The translations under genes and the position numbers were made by a program. From positions 52,476-68,707 of the forward strand of contig PAOV01000004.1 of assembly GCA_002708145.1 (NCBI GenBank): a DNA stretch of 16,232 nt, written 5' to 3'. Positions within the stretch are counted from its first letter, which is position 1, and each line of letters opens with the position of its first letter. This document shows positions 13,687 to 16,232 of this stretch, piece by piece. Below the pieces are notes generated by a model. The model was not told the DNA's origin, ran no database searches, and saw only the letters and a list, made by a program, of their open reading frames with translations. Source of the stretch: Chloroflexota bacterium. Lineage in GTDB: Bacteria > Chloroflexota > Dehalococcoidia > Lucifugimonadales > Lucifugimonadaceae.

Positions 13687-14256
13687 TCAATATTTGTATA
13701 AATTTAATGAATCTTCTGAAATTTCAGAAATAATATTATTTAAGTCTTTAGAGCTACTTGGGCCAAGTATTTTTTTTACTATTTTCCCATTTTTATCAAT
13801 TAGGATTTTTTCTGGAATTGCTGCAACTCCAAAATCTACTGCTATCTGTCCATTATCATCTATTACGATAGGATAATTAACATCATATTTTTTAATAAAT
13901 TTATCTACGTCTTCTTGTGTATCCCATATTGCAACTCCAATGAATTCCACATCATAATCTTTCCATCTATTGTAGGTAGATGCTAAGGTTTCGGCTTCAG
14001 CTATACATGGGGCGCACCAAGAAGACCAAAAATCAATTAGAACGATCTTCCCATTCAAATTCTTAAGATTAACTTCCTCGCCTATAGTTGATTTCATAAT
14101 TAAATCTCCATCAAAATACTTAGGAATTTCGCCTATAGCATAATTATTATTTACTCCAACACTTTTTTTGTCATCTTTTATAAGTCCAAATGTAACAATA
14201 ATAATTAAAATTAATGAAGGAATTAGGATTACTAAAAATGCTTTTATTCTATTCAT
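13687..14256 (-). CDS. TlpA/ResA/CcmG-type membrane-anchored thiol-disulfide oxidoreductase
   Basis: This 189-residue protein has one N-terminal membrane anchor (about residues 6-26) and an extracytoplasmic thioredoxin-like domain. The active site is FWSSWCAPC with Cys81 and Cys84, and the cis-Pro loop is AAIPEKILID (usually GVP in the family). Proteins of this type reduce the heme-binding cysteines of apocytochrome c. Its place at the end of a ccm cluster supports a CcmG/ResA role. The start overlaps the upstream stop in an ATGA arrangement (14253-14256), so translation is coupled. No terminator hairpin follows within the 72-nt gap to the next gene. Confidence 0.88.
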   Translation of the reverse strand: MNRIKAFLVILIPSLILIIIVTFGLIKDDKKSVGVNNNYAIGEIPKYFDGDLIMKSTIGEEVNLKNLNGKIVLIDFWSSWCAPCIAEAETLASTYNRWKDYDVEFIGVAIWDTQEDVDKFIKKYDVNYPIVIDDNGQIAVDFGVAAIPEKILIDKNGKIVKKILGPSSSKDLNNIISEISEDSLNLYKY

Positions 14257-15299
14257 TTTTTATCCTGTTCTAGGGTCATATTTTTTTTTCTAATAATAGT
14301 AAATATAATAATAAAAAATAAAACCAGAGAAAATAAAACTCCTAGAAAAATCACATATATTTTACCTTCAAGAAAATTGGTAATATTACCCATCAATGAT
14401 GGCTCAGGTAAATTATCAAAATTTACTTTTATGACTTGATTTTTTTCAAAATTATCTCCAGAAATGACTGTATATTTTTTTTCTCCAATAGTTATATTTG
14501 TTTCATCTGAAAAGTTTTCAGCAGTAATTTTACCTGCTTCATAAGGTAATAAAAATTGGATATTTTCTCCTCCATAAGGTAGTTTTAAGTCGAACTGAAA
14601 GTTATTATTTTCATAATTTATTATGTAATTAGTTAATATAGAATACTCTCCTGGTGGTATTGGATTACTCATAGCAAAGCCAGTATTGATTTCTAAAACA
14701 TTGCCTACTGGTAATTCTGATTCGACAGAAAGATTAGACCATCCCTCTGGTAAATTAAATCTAAACAAATTAATACCAGTTAGGCTTGGATCTGAAAAAT
14801 TTGCAGAAAATACCTTATTACCGTAGTTATTTATTTTTATCATTGATAAAACTCCAGCTTGTCTAGAGTTTCTATCTATACTTGGTATCATCATAATGTA
14901 TGAATTTAGTTTTATATCTTCTAGTGATTCAGTTCTATCATAAATATAAATTTTTATATCATTAATATTGTCGGCAGTGACATCATAAAAATTTACATAA
15001 TAACCTATGTCTACAACTATCCTGTACATATTATCAGAAGAGAAATTTTTTAAATTAAATTCAAAATAGCCATCATTTTTTATGATTTGTTCGTCTAATT
15101 TTGTAATTGACTCATTATCAATGTTTATTTGCATCAGTTGCACAATAGTTGGTTCAGGTAAAACTCCAGGTGAACTTAAGTTGATAATTTCCCCAATAAT
15201 ATTTTTTTCTACATTACTTTGAGTATAAGATGATTCTATAAAAATACTTTGTGAAAACAGTATTATTATTATTATTGATACTATCTTACTAATTATCAT
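14253..15299 (-). CDS. Unrecognised signal-peptide protein with C-terminal membrane anchor, in ccm cluster
   Basis: I do not recognise this 348-residue protein. It has an N-terminal hydrophobic signal (about 4-22). A large extracytoplasmic region rich in beta-type sequence follows (an early segment of about 30-115 resembles a carboxypeptidase-regulatory or other Ig-like fold). Next comes a domain with FRFNLPEGWSNL and FDLKLPYGGENIQFLLPYEAG, and a single membrane span (about 312-336) with a short basic cytoplasmic tail. No cysteine pair or heme motif is seen. Its stop overlaps the next start (ATGA) and its start overlaps the CcmI-like gene by 11 nt. It must therefore be produced with the cytochrome maturation proteins and probably acts beside them. 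Confidence 0.75.
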   Translation of the reverse strand: MIISKIVSIIIIILFSQSIFIESSYTQSNVEKNIIGEIINLSSPGVLPEPTIVQLMQINIDNESITKLDEQIIKNDGYFEFNLKNFSSDNMYRIVVDIGYYVNFYDVTADNINDIKIYIYDRTESLEDIKLNSYIMMIPSIDRNSRQAGVLSMIKINNYGNKVFSANFSDPSLTGINLFRFNLPEGWSNLSVESELPVGNVLEINTGFAMSNPIPPGEYSILTNYIINYENNNFQFDLKLPYGGENIQFLLPYEAGKITAENFSDETNITIGEKKYTVISGDNFEKNQVIKVNFDNLPEPSLMGNITNFLEGKIYVIFLGVLFSLVLFFIIIFTIIRKKNMTLEQDKK

Positions 15300-15540
15300 T
15301 TTCTTTTTTAATTAATTTTGCAGCTTGTAATTTTAGATATTGAGTTTCATTCTTATATGTTTCTGAATTTATTTCTCCAGCATTATAAGATTCATTATAT
15401 TTTTTTATATCTAAATATATTTTTTTTCTTTCATCGTAATAAGATAGTTTAGTTTGTTTCTTTTTTGGTTTAATAATAGGGTATATTAATGCTGACATGC
15501 ATACCATAAATAGTGTAGTTATAATAATAAACTCTATCAT
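15289..15540 (-). CDS. Short CcmI-like cytochrome c biogenesis protein
   Basis: This 83-residue protein has one N-terminal membrane span (about 3-23) and then a basic, helical segment KLSYYDERKKIYLDIKKYNESYNAGEINSETYKNE. That segment matches the N-terminal part of CcmI/CycH, where an L/YxxR-x(n)-D/E-L pattern ends in a G-x-I-x-x-x-x-Y turn. Only that domain is present; the TPR domain that holds apocytochrome is missing. The ATG overlaps the ccmF stop by one base (TAATG). Context in the ccm cluster is stronger evidence than the sequence itself. Confidence 0.65.
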   Translation of the reverse strand: MIEFIIITTLFMVCMSALIYPIIKPKKKQTKLSYYDERKKIYLDIKKYNESYNAGEINSETYKNETQYLKLQAAKLIKKENDN

Positions 15541-16232
15541 TAGTTACCTACTTCTAATTTCTTATTTGGCCACAAAGCAATCATAGTGCCTAAAATAAAT
15601 ATAGGTCCTGATATCCATAACCAAACTGCTAATGGGTTAATACTTATTGATAAAGAAACTCTTTCATCTTCTAAAAAATCCCTAGGAATTACATATAAAT
15701 CTTCATAAATACTACTTTTTATACCTGATCTTACAGAGGCCATATTAAAATTAGTATAAAACCCGTGCCAAGGTTGTATTTTCCCCAATAATTTTTCATT
15801 ATCAACTACCTCTTCATGACCTAAAATAAAGCTGTCATTTCCATTATTTTCAGATTCATTAATCTTTTTTGAATAATTCTCTTTATCTATTTTGTATACA
15901 GTCATATTAGCCCATTGAGCTAATCTATCTGAACGATCATCATTTATTTTTTCATTATATTGAATTCTGTAATCATCTATTATAACGCTCTCATTAATTC
16001 TTAAAGCAACATCAGATTTAATTTGATAAAAATTTGTACCTATTATACCCAGGGCTAAACATAGCATTGATATGTGAACAATATATCCACCGTGTCTAGG
16101 TCTATTGCCATTTATCATCTTAAAGAAGGCTAGGTACCATTTTTCACCATTTTTATATCTTGCATAGCTAGCTTTGTACCACTGCTGAATTATTGAAATG
16201 AAAACAAAAGCTACCATGGCAAAAGATGCCAT
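15540..16232 (-). CDS. ccmF: Cytochrome c heme lyase CcmF, C-terminal part (runs off window)
   Basis: The 230 visible residues form the C-terminal end of CcmF, the multi-span heme lyase of system I cytochrome c maturation. A hydrophobic span is followed by NRPRHGGYIVHISM, the conserved NRRRYGGYxVHxG-type segment with a heme-associated His, and another span. A large extracytoplasmic domain follows, in which FNMASVRSGIKSSIYEDLYVIPRD matches the usual MTEAAIR...DLYV region. The last span, PLAVWLWISGPIFILGTMIALWP, ends the protein. Met at 16232 is probably internal, since CcmF is normally over 600 residues and the gene continues past the edge. The stop overlaps the CcmI-like start. Confidence 0.92.
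   Translation of the reverse strand: MASFAMVAFVFISIIQQWYKASYARYKNGEKWYLAFFKMINGNRPRHGGYIVHISMLCLALGIIGTNFYQIKSDVALRINESVIIDDYRIQYNEKINDDRSDRLAQWANMTVYKIDKENYSKKINESENNGNDSFILGHEEVVDNEKLLGKIQPWHGFYTNFNMASVRSGIKSSIYEDLYVIPRDFLEDERVSLSISINPLAVWLWISGPIFILGTMIALWPNKKLEVGN

Noticed and set aside
1..16232. CRISPR arrays, tRNA genes, insertion sequences, prophage or defence genes
   Set aside because: No regularly spaced repeats, tRNA cloverleaf, transposase or phage-like proteins were seen; all sizeable space is occupied by the genes listed.

Overview
This window is a gene-dense, strongly AT-rich piece of a bacterial chromosome. Almost every intergenic gap is under about 100 bp, several start and stop codons overlap, and TTG starts are used for the DUF1385 gene, hisF, fabG and probably hisH. 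TGG is the only tryptophan codon seen and TGA serves as a stop, so the standard bacterial code applies. No tRNA, rRNA, CRISPR array, insertion sequence or phage gene is visible. The compact layout and AT bias suggest a streamlined free-living, perhaps marine, bacterium. The L31 gene followed by a DUF1385 membrane protein, the FabL-type enoyl reductase and the paired MaoC-like dehydratases would fit a low-GC Chloroflexota (SAR202/Dehalococcoidia-like) lineage. That placement is an inference from gene content; I could not test it.

Region 1 (1-3000, + strand): three tightly packed genes encode an AttH/CrtC-type lipocalin-like lipoprotein, a flavin reductase-like FMN protein and a family-4 glycosyltransferase with an extra C-terminal segment. 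Region 2 (3036-4821, + strand): a textbook -35/-10 promoter drives rplU, rpmA, rpmE and a DUF1385 membrane protein. Region 3 (4822-8974, - strand): a histidine operon hisH-hisA-methyltransferase-hisF-HAD phosphatase-hisIE, read from a promoter at 8974-8946. Between it and the next + strand gene lies a perfect 8-bp-arm dyad shared by the -35 elements of two divergent promoters.

Region 4 (8962-10268, + strand): an A-type iron-sulfur carrier gene is followed by a YgfZ/IBA57-family gene, a pair known to cooperate in 4Fe-4S cluster maturation. The ygfZ reading frame is open far upstream of any in-frame start. Its conserved N-terminus joins the nearest good ATG only if a T10 tract is read as T11 (or T8), which makes this the most notable oddity in the window. 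Region 5 (10258-13680, - strand): a lipid synthesis operon HadA-like - HadB-like - plsX - fabG - fabL. It supplies ketoreductase, dehydratase and enoyl-reductase steps of fatty acid elongation plus the entry enzyme of phosphatidic acid synthesis. Region 6 (13687-16232, - strand): a cytochrome c maturation cluster with the 3' part of ccmF, a very short CcmI-like protein, an unrecognised membrane-anchored extracytoplasmic protein and a TlpA/ResA/CcmG-type thioredoxin. These are coupled by 1-, 11- and 4-nt overlaps.

Overall this is mainly core metabolism. I see no obvious new defence, mobile or secondary-metabolite system. The interest lies in the ygfZ frame break, the shared divergent operator-like dyad, the HAD and methyltransferase genes embedded in the his operon, and the uncharacterised ccm-cluster protein.
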